A stretch of 13,925 nt of DNA, from contig JAEWZA010000184.1 in assembly GCA_023395575.1 (NCBI GenBank), forward strand, positions 1-13,925, written 5' to 3'. The notes beneath the pieces were generated by a model. It saw only the letters and a program-made list of their open reading frames with translations, had not been told where the DNA came from and ran no database searches. Position 1 is the first letter of the stretch; each line of letters begins with the position of its first letter. This document shows, in pieces, positions 6,047 through 12,901 of the stretch. Source of the DNA: Bacillota bacterium. GTDB lineage: Bacteria > Bacillota > Clostridia > Acetivibrionales > DSM-1351. Position numbers and translations under genes: made by a program.

Positions 6047-8134
6047 TTGAAACAATTATCGTTTGAAGACTTAAAAAATCAATCGATTAGATATATAAAG
6101 GGAGTTGGAGAGTCAAGATTATCCTTGTTTAAAAGGCTTAATATAAACAACTTCTTTGAACTGTTAACATACTACCCAAAAGCATATGAGGATAGAAGTA
6201 TAATTAAGAATATTGCTGACCTTCAAGATGGTGAGATGTGTTCGTTTGAAGGTACAATTGTATCCAATGTTAATGTAGCAAGACCTAGAAGGGGAATGAC
6301 TATATCTAAGGTATCAGTGGAGGACAGCACAGGTAAAATAACTGCATTATGGTTTAATCAGCATTACATAAAGAATTCGCTTACTATCGGAGCAAACTAT
6401 ATTTTTTATGGAAAGGCAGAAAGAAAATTAAATAAGCTTCAAATATCTAATCCGGTATTTGAAAAAATAGATAATATTCAATCACAAAATACTGGATTAA
6501 AGAAGAGTTTGAAAATTCTACCTGTATACTCTTCAACAAAGGATTTAAGCCAGAACTTAATTAGAACCATAATGGAGGAAGCACTCAAAAGCCTCAATAA
6601 CATTGAGTTGGAAGACATTCTGCCTGAGGCTATCAAAGAAAAGTACAATTTGGCTGACGTTATGTTTAGCTTAAATGAGATACATTTCCCTAAAACAGAA
6701 TTAGAGAAGGATAAGGCCAGATATAGATTGGTGTTTGAAGAACTATTTTTGCTGCAGCTTGGACTTCTATCATATAAGAATATTGCAACTGCTGAAAGGC
6801 AGGGTATTAAATATATAAAATCCTCTGAAATGGAGCATTTCATAAAATCGCTGCCTTTTGAGCTTACAAACGCACAAAAGCGGGTATTTAAAGAAGTTGA
6901 GCAGGATATGGAGAGCAATAACATAATGAATCGGTTAGTACAGGGTGATGTTGGCTCAGGTAAGACCATAATAGCTGTTTTGGCATTGTTTAAAGCAGTA
7001 AAATGTAGCTATCAGGGTGCATTGATGGTTCCAACTGAAATTTTGGCTGAACAGCACTATAAATCTGTCAAACCTTTGCTTGAAAAATTTGATATTACGG
7101 TTGAAATATTATCGGGCAGTCAACCTAAGAAGCAAAAGCAGGTTATATTGGAAGGCTTAAAAAATGGTAATATAGATGTAATTATTGGTACACATGCTTT
7201 AATTGAGGACACAGTAGAGTTCTTTAAGCTTGGATTAGTAATAACTGATGAGCAGCATAGATTTGGTGTAAGGCAAAGGTCAATTTTAGCTGAAAAGGGT
7301 ATAAATCCCGATGTCTTGGTAATGACAGCAACACCAATACCTAGAACTCTCGCGCTAATATTATATGGTGATCTTGATATATCAATAATTGATGAGCTTC
7401 CACCTGGAAGAAAGCCAATTAAAACATATTCAGTAAATGAATCAATGAGAGAAAGAATCAATAATTTTATCAGAGAAACTGTAAAAGCAGGTCAACAGGT
7501 GTATATAGTCTGCCCCTTGGTTGAGGAATCTGAAGAAATAGAGGCAAAATCAGCTGTAGTAACGGCTGAGGATATAGGTAATAATGTTTTTAGTGACTTA
7601 AAGGTTGGTATTATACACGGCAAGATGAAGTCATCTGAAAAAGATTCTATAATGAAAAGCTTTGTAGCAGGTGAGATAAATATCCTTGTTTCAACTACAA
7701 TTATAGAGGTGGGTGTCAATGTCCCTAATGCAACGCTAATGGTTATTGAAAATGCGGAAAGATTTGGATTAGCTCAGCTTCATCAATTGAGAGGAAGAGT
7801 AGGAAGAGGTGGAACTCAATCCTACTGTGTATTGTTTAATCAATCTAATTCAAAGGTTTCAAAGGAAAGAATGAAAATAATGGCCCAATCAAATGATGGC
7901 TTTGTTATTTCAGAAAAGGATTTGGAGATAAGAGGACCAGGTGAGTTTTTTGGAACTAAGCAACACGGATTACCTGAACTAAAAATTGCAAATCTTTATA
8001 AAGATATAGAAATCCTGAAGCTAGCACAGGAAGGTGCAAAGGAAATAGCAATAGAAGATCCGGGACTTATGAAAAATAAAAGATTAAAACAGTTTTTGGC
8101 ACAGCATTTTGGTGAAAAGGCAACACTATCTTAG
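6047..8134 (+). CDS. recG: ATP-dependent DNA helicase RecG
   Basis: Remodels stalled replication forks and branch-migrates Holliday and D/R-loop junctions. The 695-residue length fits the family. The start is TTG at 6047, with GGAGG at 6035-6039 and 7 bases of spacing. An N-terminal helix-hairpin-like segment (GVGESRLSLFKRL, about 20-32) precedes the OB-fold wedge domain (about 61-138) that grips the fork. The superfamily 2 motor shows Walker A GDVGSGKT (300-307), Walker B DEQH (401-404), the TATPIPRT motif and motif VI QLHQLRGRVGRGG (from 577). The RecG-specific C-terminal region includes GPGEFFGTKQHG (about 630-641). First gene of a plus-strand run with rsmD (55 bases on), coaD and a coiled-coil gene; this linkage is common in Firmicutes. 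Confidence 0.98.
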   Translation: MKQLSFEDLKNQSIRYIKGVGESRLSLFKRLNINNFFELLTYYPKAYEDRSIIKNIADLQDGEMCSFEGTIVSNVNVARPRRGMTISKVSVEDSTGKITALWFNQHYIKNSLTIGANYIFYGKAERKLNKLQISNPVFEKIDNIQSQNTGLKKSLKILPVYSSTKDLSQNLIRTIMEEALKSLNNIELEDILPEAIKEKYNLADVMFSLNEIHFPKTELEKDKARYRLVFEELFLLQLGLLSYKNIATAERQGIKYIKSSEMEHFIKSLPFELTNAQKRVFKEVEQDMESNNIMNRLVQGDVGSGKTIIAVLALFKAVKCSYQGALMVPTEILAEQHYKSVKPLLEKFDITVEILSGSQPKKQKQVILEGLKNGNIDVIIGTHALIEDTVEFFKLGLVITDEQHRFGVRQRSILAEKGINPDVLVMTATPIPRTLALILYGDLDISIIDELPPGRKPIKTYSVNESMRERINNFIRETVKAGQQVYIVCPLVEESEEIEAKSAVVTAEDIGNNVFSDLKVGIIHGKMKSSEKDSIMKSFVAGEINILVSTTIIEVGVNVPNATLMVIENAERFGLAQLHQLRGRVGRGGTQSYCVLFNQSNSKVSKERMKIMAQSNDGFVISEKDLEIRGPGEFFGTKQHGLPELKIANLYKDIEILKLAQEGAKEIAIEDPGLMKNKRLKQFLAQHFGEKATLS

Positions 8135-8189
8135 TTGTGGTCATTTAACTATCTATGCTTGCATATCTTTATGACAGGAGGATACTAAA

Positions 8190-8747
8190 GTGCGTGTGAT
8201 TTCGGGTAGTGCAAGAGGACTAAAATTGGTTGCTTTAGAAGGTATGAATACAAGACCTACTACTGACAGAGTAAAAGAGAATTTATTTAACATAATTGCT
8301 CCATATATTGAAGAGGATTCTAAAATTTTGGATTTGTTTGCCGGGAGCGGTGCTTTAGGCGTTGAAGCTCTGAGTAGAGGGGCAAGGAGTGCTGTTTTCT
8401 GTGATAGTAATGAAAAAAGTATAGAGATAATAAAAAATAATATACAGAGAGCAAGATTTATAGACAAATCGGAGGTTTTTTTTGGTGAAGCCCAATTAAT
8501 ATTAAAAAAACTCTCCCATATGGGAAAGAAATTTGATATAATTTTCCTAGACCCACCTTATAGCAAGGATATTGTTCCAGACATATTAGTTGGTCTAGAA
8601 AAAATGGGAATTTTAGAGGATAAAGTTATAATAGTATCTGAAACTGATGTTGAAGATTTATTGCCAGAGGAAACAGAAACATTGATAGTTTCAAAGAAGC
8701 AAATATACGGAAAAACCAAGTTGACATTTTATAAGCACAAAGGATGA
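8190..8747 (+). CDS. rsmD: 16S rRNA (guanine966-N2)-methyltransferase RsmD
   Basis: Methylates N2 of G966 in helix 31 of 16S rRNA using S-adenosylmethionine. It starts with GTG at 8190, with AGGAGG at 8176-8181 and 8 bases of spacing; 185 residues is normal. The N-terminus MRVISGSARGLKL and the stretch RPTTDRVKENLFNI are family hallmarks. SAM-binding motif I is DLFAGSG (48-54), and the amino-methylase motif is DPPY (121-124), preceded by IIFL. Equivalent to B. subtilis ylbH. coaD begins 7 bases after its stop, so the two are almost certainly cotranscribed and translationally linked. Confidence 0.96.
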   Translation: MRVISGSARGLKLVALEGMNTRPTTDRVKENLFNIIAPYIEEDSKILDLFAGSGALGVEALSRGARSAVFCDSNEKSIEIIKNNIQRARFIDKSEVFFGEAQLILKKLSHMGKKFDIIFLDPPYSKDIVPDILVGLEKMGILEDKVIIVSETDVEDLLPEETETLIVSKKQIYGKTKLTFYKHKG

Positions 8748-8754
8748 AATTTAC

Positions 8755-9261
8755 ATGAGAATATTTATTTACCCTGGGAGTTTTGACCCTGTTACTAATG
8801 GACATTTAGATATAATTGAGAGAGCGTCAAAAATCTGTGACAAATTAATAGTTGCAGTATTAGTCAGCCACAACAAGACACCATTATTTAATATGGATGA
8901 ACGTACAGATATGCTGAGAAGGGCCATAAAGGAATTTAATTGTACTAATGTTGAGGTTGAGTGCTTTTCAGGCTTGTTAGTAGACTTTGTCAAGAAGAAG
9001 CACGCCAATGTTATTATTAAAGGACTTAGAGCAGTATCAGACTTTGAATATGAGCTTCAAATGGCTTTATTAAATAAAAATCAGTCTCCAGAAATTGAAA
9101 CACTATTTATGATGTCAAGTATTAACTATTCATTTTTAAGCTCAAGCATGGTAAAAGAGATAGCCAGATACAATGGAGATTTTAAGGGACTTGTACCAGG
9201 ATGCATAGTAGAAGATATTGCAGGTAAATTTGGAATCATAGAACCAAAGGGGGAGTTATAA
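8755..9261 (+). CDS. coaD: Phosphopantetheine adenylyltransferase
   Basis: Transfers AMP from ATP to 4'-phosphopantetheine, giving dephospho-CoA, the penultimate step of coenzyme A synthesis. The 168 residues begin MRIFIYPGSFDPVTNGHLD, with the nucleotidyltransferase TxGH motif at Thr14-Gly16-His17. KGLRAVSDFEYE (about 89-100) carries the conserved Arg and Asp/Glu of the active site. SFLSSSMVKE (126-135) is the ISSTxVR-type ATP-binding motif. The start codon has only a modest ribosome site (AAAGGA overlapping the rsmD stop), as expected for translational coupling. Its TAA at 9259-9261 abuts the next ATG. Equivalent to B. subtilis ylbI. Confidence 0.97.
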   Translation: MRIFIYPGSFDPVTNGHLDIIERASKICDKLIVAVLVSHNKTPLFNMDERTDMLRRAIKEFNCTNVEVECFSGLLVDFVKKKHANVIIKGLRAVSDFEYELQMALLNKNQSPEIETLFMMSSINYSFLSSSMVKEIARYNGDFKGLVPGCIVEDIAGKFGIIEPKGEL

Positions 9262-9699
9262 ATGGAAATATTAACGGTGCTGGAAACTTTAGAGGACTTA
9301 ATTGAGAAAAGTTCTGGTGTACCCTTTTCTGGGAAATGCTTGGTTGATAGGGAAGAGGTCTTAGAAATAGTTAAAGAGATGAGACTTAAATTACCGGATG
9401 ATATAAAACAGGCGAAATGGGTTAAAGAAGAACGTCAGAGAATACTATTACAAGCCCAAAAAGAAGCAGATAATATTTTAAAGGACGCTGAGAATAAAAT
9501 AGCTTCCTTGGTTGACGAACATGAGATTACCAAAAAAGCTTATGAACAGGCAAATGAGATAGTAGGCAGTGCTCAAAAGAACGCAAGAGAGATACGTTTG
9601 GGTGCTCGGGAATATGCGGATAGTGTTTTAAATAAAGTAGAAGAAATTTTATCAGATGCAACTGATGTTATCAGAACAAATAGAAAAGAGCTAAAGTAA
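9262..9699 (+). CDS. Short coiled-coil protein, 'ATPase-like' family linked to coaD
   Basis: 145 residues with no catalytic motif. A short N-terminal part (1-45, with SSGVPFSGKCLVDREEV) is followed by a highly charged Ala/Glu/Lys-rich helix from about 50 to the end, containing repeated Ala-rich heptads (QAQKEADNILKDAE, QANEIVGSAQKNARE). Such stalk-like helices are often labelled 'ATPase' or 'H+-ATPase subunit' through weak resemblance to F/V-ATPase stalk subunits; there is no Walker motif, so that label should not be taken as an activity. As I recall, genes of this kind commonly follow coaD in Clostridia. Its ATG directly follows the coaD stop, with GGGGGAG upstream inside coaD. It ends overlapping ylbJ by 9 bases tail to tail. 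DivIVA-like scaffolding is conceivable but unsupported. Confidence 0.85.
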   Translation: MEILTVLETLEDLIEKSSGVPFSGKCLVDREEVLEIVKEMRLKLPDDIKQAKWVKEERQRILLQAQKEADNILKDAENKIASLVDEHEITKKAYEQANEIVGSAQKNAREIRLGAREYADSVLNKVEEILSDATDVIRTNRKELK

Positions 9700-9707
9700 T
9701 CTTTTCT
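9682..9707. terminator. Hairpin spanning the two overlapping stop codons, possible bidirectional terminator
   Basis: AGAAAAGA (9682-9689) and TCTTTTCT (9700-9707) form a perfect 8-bp stem. The 10-base loop contains the stop of the coiled-coil gene (9697-9699) and that of ylbJ (9691-9693). The stem is only 25% GC, so termination may be weak, but no other terminator is visible between these convergent genes. Confidence 0.35.
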
Positions 9708-11004
9708 TTGATGTAATACTAATAAAACAAATAAATAGTAAAGAAATTATTATTATAATGGCTGCTATAGCAATAATATTTTGGAGTGATATCAAACAAA
9801 TGTTTCCCCAACTATATATATATTTGTTTGAGATGTTTGAGAAGACTGTTGAATCTAGTGCAAACCACTCATTAAATATAGTTATTCCTATATAAGTATA
9901 GACTGCAGATATTATACCTTGTAATGCTTTACCTAATATATAGGGTTTTGCACTGATATCAGATGAGCTTATAATACTCATAACTTGAGTATGTACAGAA
10001 AAACCCGCCCATCCAATTATTAGACTGATACAACATAGTTTGATTTTTAAATTTGCGGTTGCTAAACTTATTAGATTTGCACCAGTTGTTATTTCAAATA
10101 TTCCGCAGAGCATTCCTTCCAGAGCTTTTGCTTCTATTCCCCAACTATTTAAAATGTCTGGTGCTAGGCTGGTTGCCTTTCCAATAGTTCCACTTGAAAT
10201 TAAAATATTTATTAAGACGGAAAAGAAAATTATAAAGCCACCTATTGTTAAAATAGTATATATAGAATTTTTAATACTCTCTCCAAATAGAGTCCATGTA
10301 TTCATGTCTGAATTTCTCATTCTTTGAAGTTCTAAATGTAGCTTTTGTGATAATCTTGTATTTGATTTAGCTATCTTCTTGTTTTTTTTGTAATATTTGA
10401 ATATAAGTCCAACGGTAACACATGCTGCAACATGGCAAATATACAGAAGATAGCCGATTTTAGGGGATTGAAACATTCCAACAGCTACTGAACCCATGAT
10501 AAACAGAGGACCAGAATTATTTGTAAATGTTAATAGCCGTTCTGCTTCAGTCTTAGAGATAAGCTCTTGCTTTCTCAAATCATTGGTTATTGCAGCTCCA
10601 ACAGGGTATCCGCTGACTATGCCCATTGCAAATGCAAATGAGCCACAGCCCGGGATATTAAAAAGCGGACGCATTATTGGCTCTAATATTATTCCGAAAA
10701 TATTAATAAATCCAGATTTGCTAAGCAGTTGCGATGCAACAAAAAATGGAAATAGAGAAGGAAATACTACATTAAGCCAGAGGTTGATGCCTTTTGAAGC
10801 AGATGCGACTACTGTTTTTGGATATACAATTAGAGCTATTATAAATAGTACTGCAAATATTGGCACAATAAATTTTTTTAAATATATATGTATTTGCTTT
10901 ATGGTGATAATATATGCTAGTACTGCAATAATCAAAATCAAAAAAAATATTTTCAAATTACCCTTCAGCTCTCTTTCAGTAGAAAAAATTTTATATAGAC
11001 TCAA
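9691..11004 (-). CDS. ylbJ: Sporulation integral membrane protein YlbJ
   Basis: A polytopic membrane protein required for efficient sporulation in B. subtilis, where it is made in the mother cell under sigma-E; its transported substrate, if any, is unknown. About ten hydrophobic segments are visible. The gate/nucleoside-recognition-type core is conserved: LWLNVVFPSLFPFFVASQLL, then MGIVSGYPVGAAITNDLRK and LTFTNNSGPLFIMGSVAVGMF. A second GATE-like repeat lies in the C-terminal half (MLCGIFEITTGANLI). The longest frame starts at TTG 11004 (437 aa) without a ribosome site. TTG at 10956 (421 aa) has AAGGG four bases before it and is the better-supported alternative. The B. subtilis order rsmD-coaD-ylbJ is kept here, but ylbJ points the other way and overlaps the preceding gene by 9 bases. 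Confidence 0.93.
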   Translation of the reverse strand: MSLYKIFSTERELKGNLKIFFLILIIAVLAYIITIKQIHIYLKKFIVPIFAVLFIIALIVYPKTVVASASKGINLWLNVVFPSLFPFFVASQLLSKSGFINIFGIILEPIMRPLFNIPGCGSFAFAMGIVSGYPVGAAITNDLRKQELISKTEAERLLTFTNNSGPLFIMGSVAVGMFQSPKIGYLLYICHVAACVTVGLIFKYYKKNKKIAKSNTRLSQKLHLELQRMRNSDMNTWTLFGESIKNSIYTILTIGGFIIFFSVLINILISSGTIGKATSLAPDILNSWGIEAKALEGMLCGIFEITTGANLISLATANLKIKLCCISLIIGWAGFSVHTQVMSIISSSDISAKPYILGKALQGIISAVYTYIGITIFNEWFALDSTVFSNISNKYIYSWGNICLISLQNIIAIAAIIIIISLLFICFISITSKKRLL

Positions 11005-11142
11005 AATTAGTTTGCACTAATAAGATTACAACTTAAATTAAAGGCTGGAGCCAATTATCTTTCAAAGCTTTATTGCTTTGCCAATCGTATTTCTTATCCG
11101 CTAATCAAGCCCCATTTAGAAATATATACGCTAATGGCAAGT

Positions 11143-11170
11143 ATTATAACTTAAAATATAAACTTTTCCA
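11143..11170 (-). promoter_or_regulatory. Candidate promoter of ylbJ
   Basis: On the minus strand TGGAAA (rc of 11165-11170) and a consensus TATAAT (rc of 11143-11148) with a 16-base spacer, giving a leader of about 135-180 bases. A sigma-E promoter would be expected from B. subtilis, and I did not find one, so this is tentative. Confidence 0.3.
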
Positions 11171-11240
11171 CTTCATAACAACGCATAGGGAATACTAGGC
11201 TATATTTAAAATTAATAAAATAGCCCCAGATTATTGATAT

Positions 11241-11260
11241 GTACCCAGTTTTCTGGATAC
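11241..11260 (-). other. Small hairpin in the ilvE-ylbJ spacer
   Basis: Read on the minus strand, GTATCCAG and CTGGGTAC pair over 8 bp with a U-G wobble and an AAAA loop. On the plus strand the same position is an A-C mismatch, which suggests the RNA is made from the minus strand. It lies downstream of the ilvE terminator and upstream of the ylbJ promoter. The rest of the 11005-11413 spacer (409 bases) holds only the promoter, this hairpin, the ilvE terminator and a weaker AT-rich hairpin at 11198-11225. Confidence 0.35.
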
Positions 11261-11310
11261 ATCATTATAGACAAACATCTATATACGGGGAATATAATTC
11301 TACATACTCT

Positions 11311-11351
11311 ATAAACATACAAAGAGCCAATCACTCGTTAAAGCGATTGGC
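11311..11351 (-). terminator. Terminator of the branched-chain aminotransferase gene
   Basis: On the minus strand GCCAATCGCT (rc of 11342-11351) pairs with AGTGATTGGC (rc of 11326-11335) over 10 bp with one G-U and a 6-base loop, followed by a T-rich stretch. The wobble pairs only in the minus-strand RNA, which fits ilvE, whose stop is 63 bases upstream. Confidence 0.8.
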
Positions 11352-11413
11352 CCTTCAAAAATATGCCAAAGTTAAATTTGAACAGAAACATATTGAAAAG
11401 GTTGAGCTGATTA

Positions 11414-12481
11414 TTATAGAGTAACCTTTTGAGTCCAGCCATAGGTATCTTCTAATTCTCCGCTTTGGATACCTGTAATTGTGTCATATACCTTCTGAGA
11501 AATCTCTCCTATTTTGCCATCATTAATTTTAATAACTTTTCCGTCCCAGCTGAATTCACCAATAGGTGAAATTACTGCTGCAGTACCGGTACCAAACGCT
11601 TCTTCCAGTTTGCCTGCTGCATGAGCATCATAAACCTCTTGTATTGTTATTCTGCGTTCAGACACAGGTATACCGGCTTGCTTTAAGAGCTCAATAGTTG
11701 ACATACGAGTTATACCAGGAAGAATTGTACCAGTAAGTTCAGGAGTAATAACCTCTCCATCAATTTTGAAGAATACATTCATTGTTCCAACTTCTTCAAT
11801 ATATTTCTTTTCAACACCATCTAACCACAGTACTTGAGTATAGCCTTCTTTTTTAGCCTCAACCTGAGCTTTTAGACTGGCTGCGTAGTTAGCAACAGTT
11901 TTTGCTTCGCCAAGACCGCCTCTAACTGCACGAACATAGTTGCTTTCTACATAAATTTTTACAGGGTTTATACCTTCCTTATAATAAGCACCTACAGGTG
12001 AAAGTATAATTATAAATTGATATGAATAGGATGGTCTTACGCCAAGTGCAGGTTCTGAAGCAAAAATAAATGGACGAATGTATAGGGATGTACCTGGTGC
12101 ACTAGGAATCCAATCCGCATCAACTTTAACAATCTCTTTAATTGCTTGTACACAGTCATCAACATTAATTTCAGGAATACATACAAGTTTATTTGAATTA
12201 TTAACTCTCTGCATGTTTTTTTCAGGTCTGAAAAGTAATATTTCGCCATTAGAGGATCTGTATGCCTTCAAGCCCTCAAAAATTGCTTGACCATAATGCA
12301 ATGCCATTGCAGAAGGATCTACTGCTATAGGAGCATAAGGTACTATTCTTGCATCATGCCAACCTTGACCTTCATCATAATCCATAATAAACATATGGTC
12401 TGTGAAGTGTATACCAAAACCTAAATTATTTTGATCTGGTTTCTGTTTCGGATTTGTTGTTTTAGTAATAGAAATATTCAT
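11414..12481 (-). CDS. ilvE: Branched-chain amino acid aminotransferase, class II
   Basis: A PLP enzyme that reversibly transfers the amino group between glutamate and the keto acids of valine, leucine and isoleucine in the cytosol. The 355 residues are typical of the longer (class II) form. Motifs in order are MALHYGQAIFEGLKAYR (59-75), the sugar-phosphate-binding RPEKNMQR (85-92), YIRPFIFASE (134-143), the PLP-lysine segment GLGEAKTVANYAAS (Lys194), EVGTMNVFF (230-238) and the cofactor-phosphate loop region EAFGTGTAAVISP. The ATG at 12481 has AGGGAG 8 bases upstream. I see no T-box leader: the 5' region is short and lacks the conserved T-box sequence, so control by branched-chain tRNA is not indicated. 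It is apparently monocistronic, with its own terminator. Confidence 0.96.
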   Translation of the reverse strand: MNISITKTTNPKQKPDQNNLGFGIHFTDHMFIMDYDEGQGWHDARIVPYAPIAVDPSAMALHYGQAIFEGLKAYRSSNGEILLFRPEKNMQRVNNSNKLVCIPEINVDDCVQAIKEIVKVDADWIPSAPGTSLYIRPFIFASEPALGVRPSYSYQFIIILSPVGAYYKEGINPVKIYVESNYVRAVRGGLGEAKTVANYAASLKAQVEAKKEGYTQVLWLDGVEKKYIEEVGTMNVFFKIDGEVITPELTGTILPGITRMSTIELLKQAGIPVSERRITIQEVYDAHAAGKLEEAFGTGTAAVISPIGEFSWDGKVIKINDGKIGEISQKVYDTITGIQSGELEDTYGWTQKVTL

Positions 12482-12555
12482 TTATATTACTCCCTTCATT
12501 TTTATTTAAATATTTTAATTTGATGTATATAAGCTACAATCAATTAATTTTTTCA

Positions 12556-12561
12556 ATTATA
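12556..12561 (-). promoter_or_regulatory. Possible -10 element of ilvE
   Basis: A consensus TATAAT on the minus strand about 75 bases before the ilvE start, but the -35 region (TTTTTA at 17 bases) is poor. This would leave a leader of about 68 bases. The 12482-12901 spacer otherwise holds the inverted repeats and the leader of the divergent desulfurase gene. Confidence 0.3.
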
Positions 12562-12688
12562 TTTTATTATGCTACTTTTAAAAAAAAAAGTCTATAGTTT
12601 CATGGTATTTTAGTAAAACATGTATAAGAATCAACAAGTTAGATAAAAATAAGTAGATTTATCGTTATTTATATATTATTTTGTAACT

Positions 12689-12733
12689 AAACTTTTCAAG
12701 ATGAATTATAGTGTTCGACTCAATGAAAAGTTT
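12689..12733. repeat. Inverted repeat AAACTTTTCA ... TGAAAAGTTT
   Basis: Perfect 10-bp arms (12689-12698 and 12724-12733) around 25 bases, in the divergent spacer between ilvE and the cysteine desulfurase gene. The right half, TTCGACT then CAATGAAAAGTT, resembles the reverse complement of the palindrome region at 3582-3604. It could be a regulatory site or a short dispersed repeat. Confidence 0.45.
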
Positions 12734-12796
12734 CAGTAAAATTATATAGACTCAAACTTATCAATTGAAATCTGATTAACCTCAAATTAATTGTTT

Positions 12797-12833
12797 TTGT
12801 AAACAAGTCAACTCTATTATCATAATATAATAG
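12797..12833 (+). promoter_or_regulatory. Promoter with overlapping palindromes for the cysteine desulfurase gene
   Basis: TTGTAA (12797-12802), an 18-base spacer and CATAAT (12821-12826); a TATAAT lies a few bases on at 12826-12831. Two palindromes overlap it: TTGTTT-TTGT-AAACAA (12791-12806) over the -35, and CTATTAT-CATAAT-ATAATAG (12814-12833) over the -10. Such placement suggests repressor control, but AT-rich palindromes also arise by chance. Confidence 0.4.
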
Positions 12834-12862
12834 TAATACAATTACGTAGGAGTAAATTTTTG

Positions 12863-12898
12863 ATGCAAATTAGTATTGCATACAGCTCATGGAGGTAA
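12863..12898 (+). CDS. Possible 11-residue leader peptide (upstream ORF)
   Basis: ATG at 12863, preceded by TAGGAG (12847-12852, about 10 bases away), opens MQISIAYSSWR and ends with TAA at 12896-12898, three bases before the desulfurase start codon. Its last codons (TGG AGG) are the Shine-Dalgarno of the next gene. Translation would thus occupy that ribosome site and could couple or compete with the main gene. It has no cysteine codons and no terminator-like structure after it, so classical attenuation is not suggested. It could be chance. Confidence 0.3.
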   Translation: MQISIAYSSWR

Positions 12899-12901
12899 AC
12901 A

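Noticed and set aside
10040..11020. Two plus-strand frames opposite ylbJ
   Set aside because: They are shadows of the ylbJ coding sequence, without ribosome sites, in a region where YlbJ motifs are clear.
11239..11424. 61-codon plus-strand frame in the ilvE-ylbJ spacer
   Set aside because: No ribosome site, it runs through the ilvE terminator and into the end of ilvE, and the peptide has no recognisable pattern.
12482..12600. T-box leader for ilvE
   Set aside because: The leader is too short and lacks the conserved T-box sequence and an antiterminator/terminator pair.
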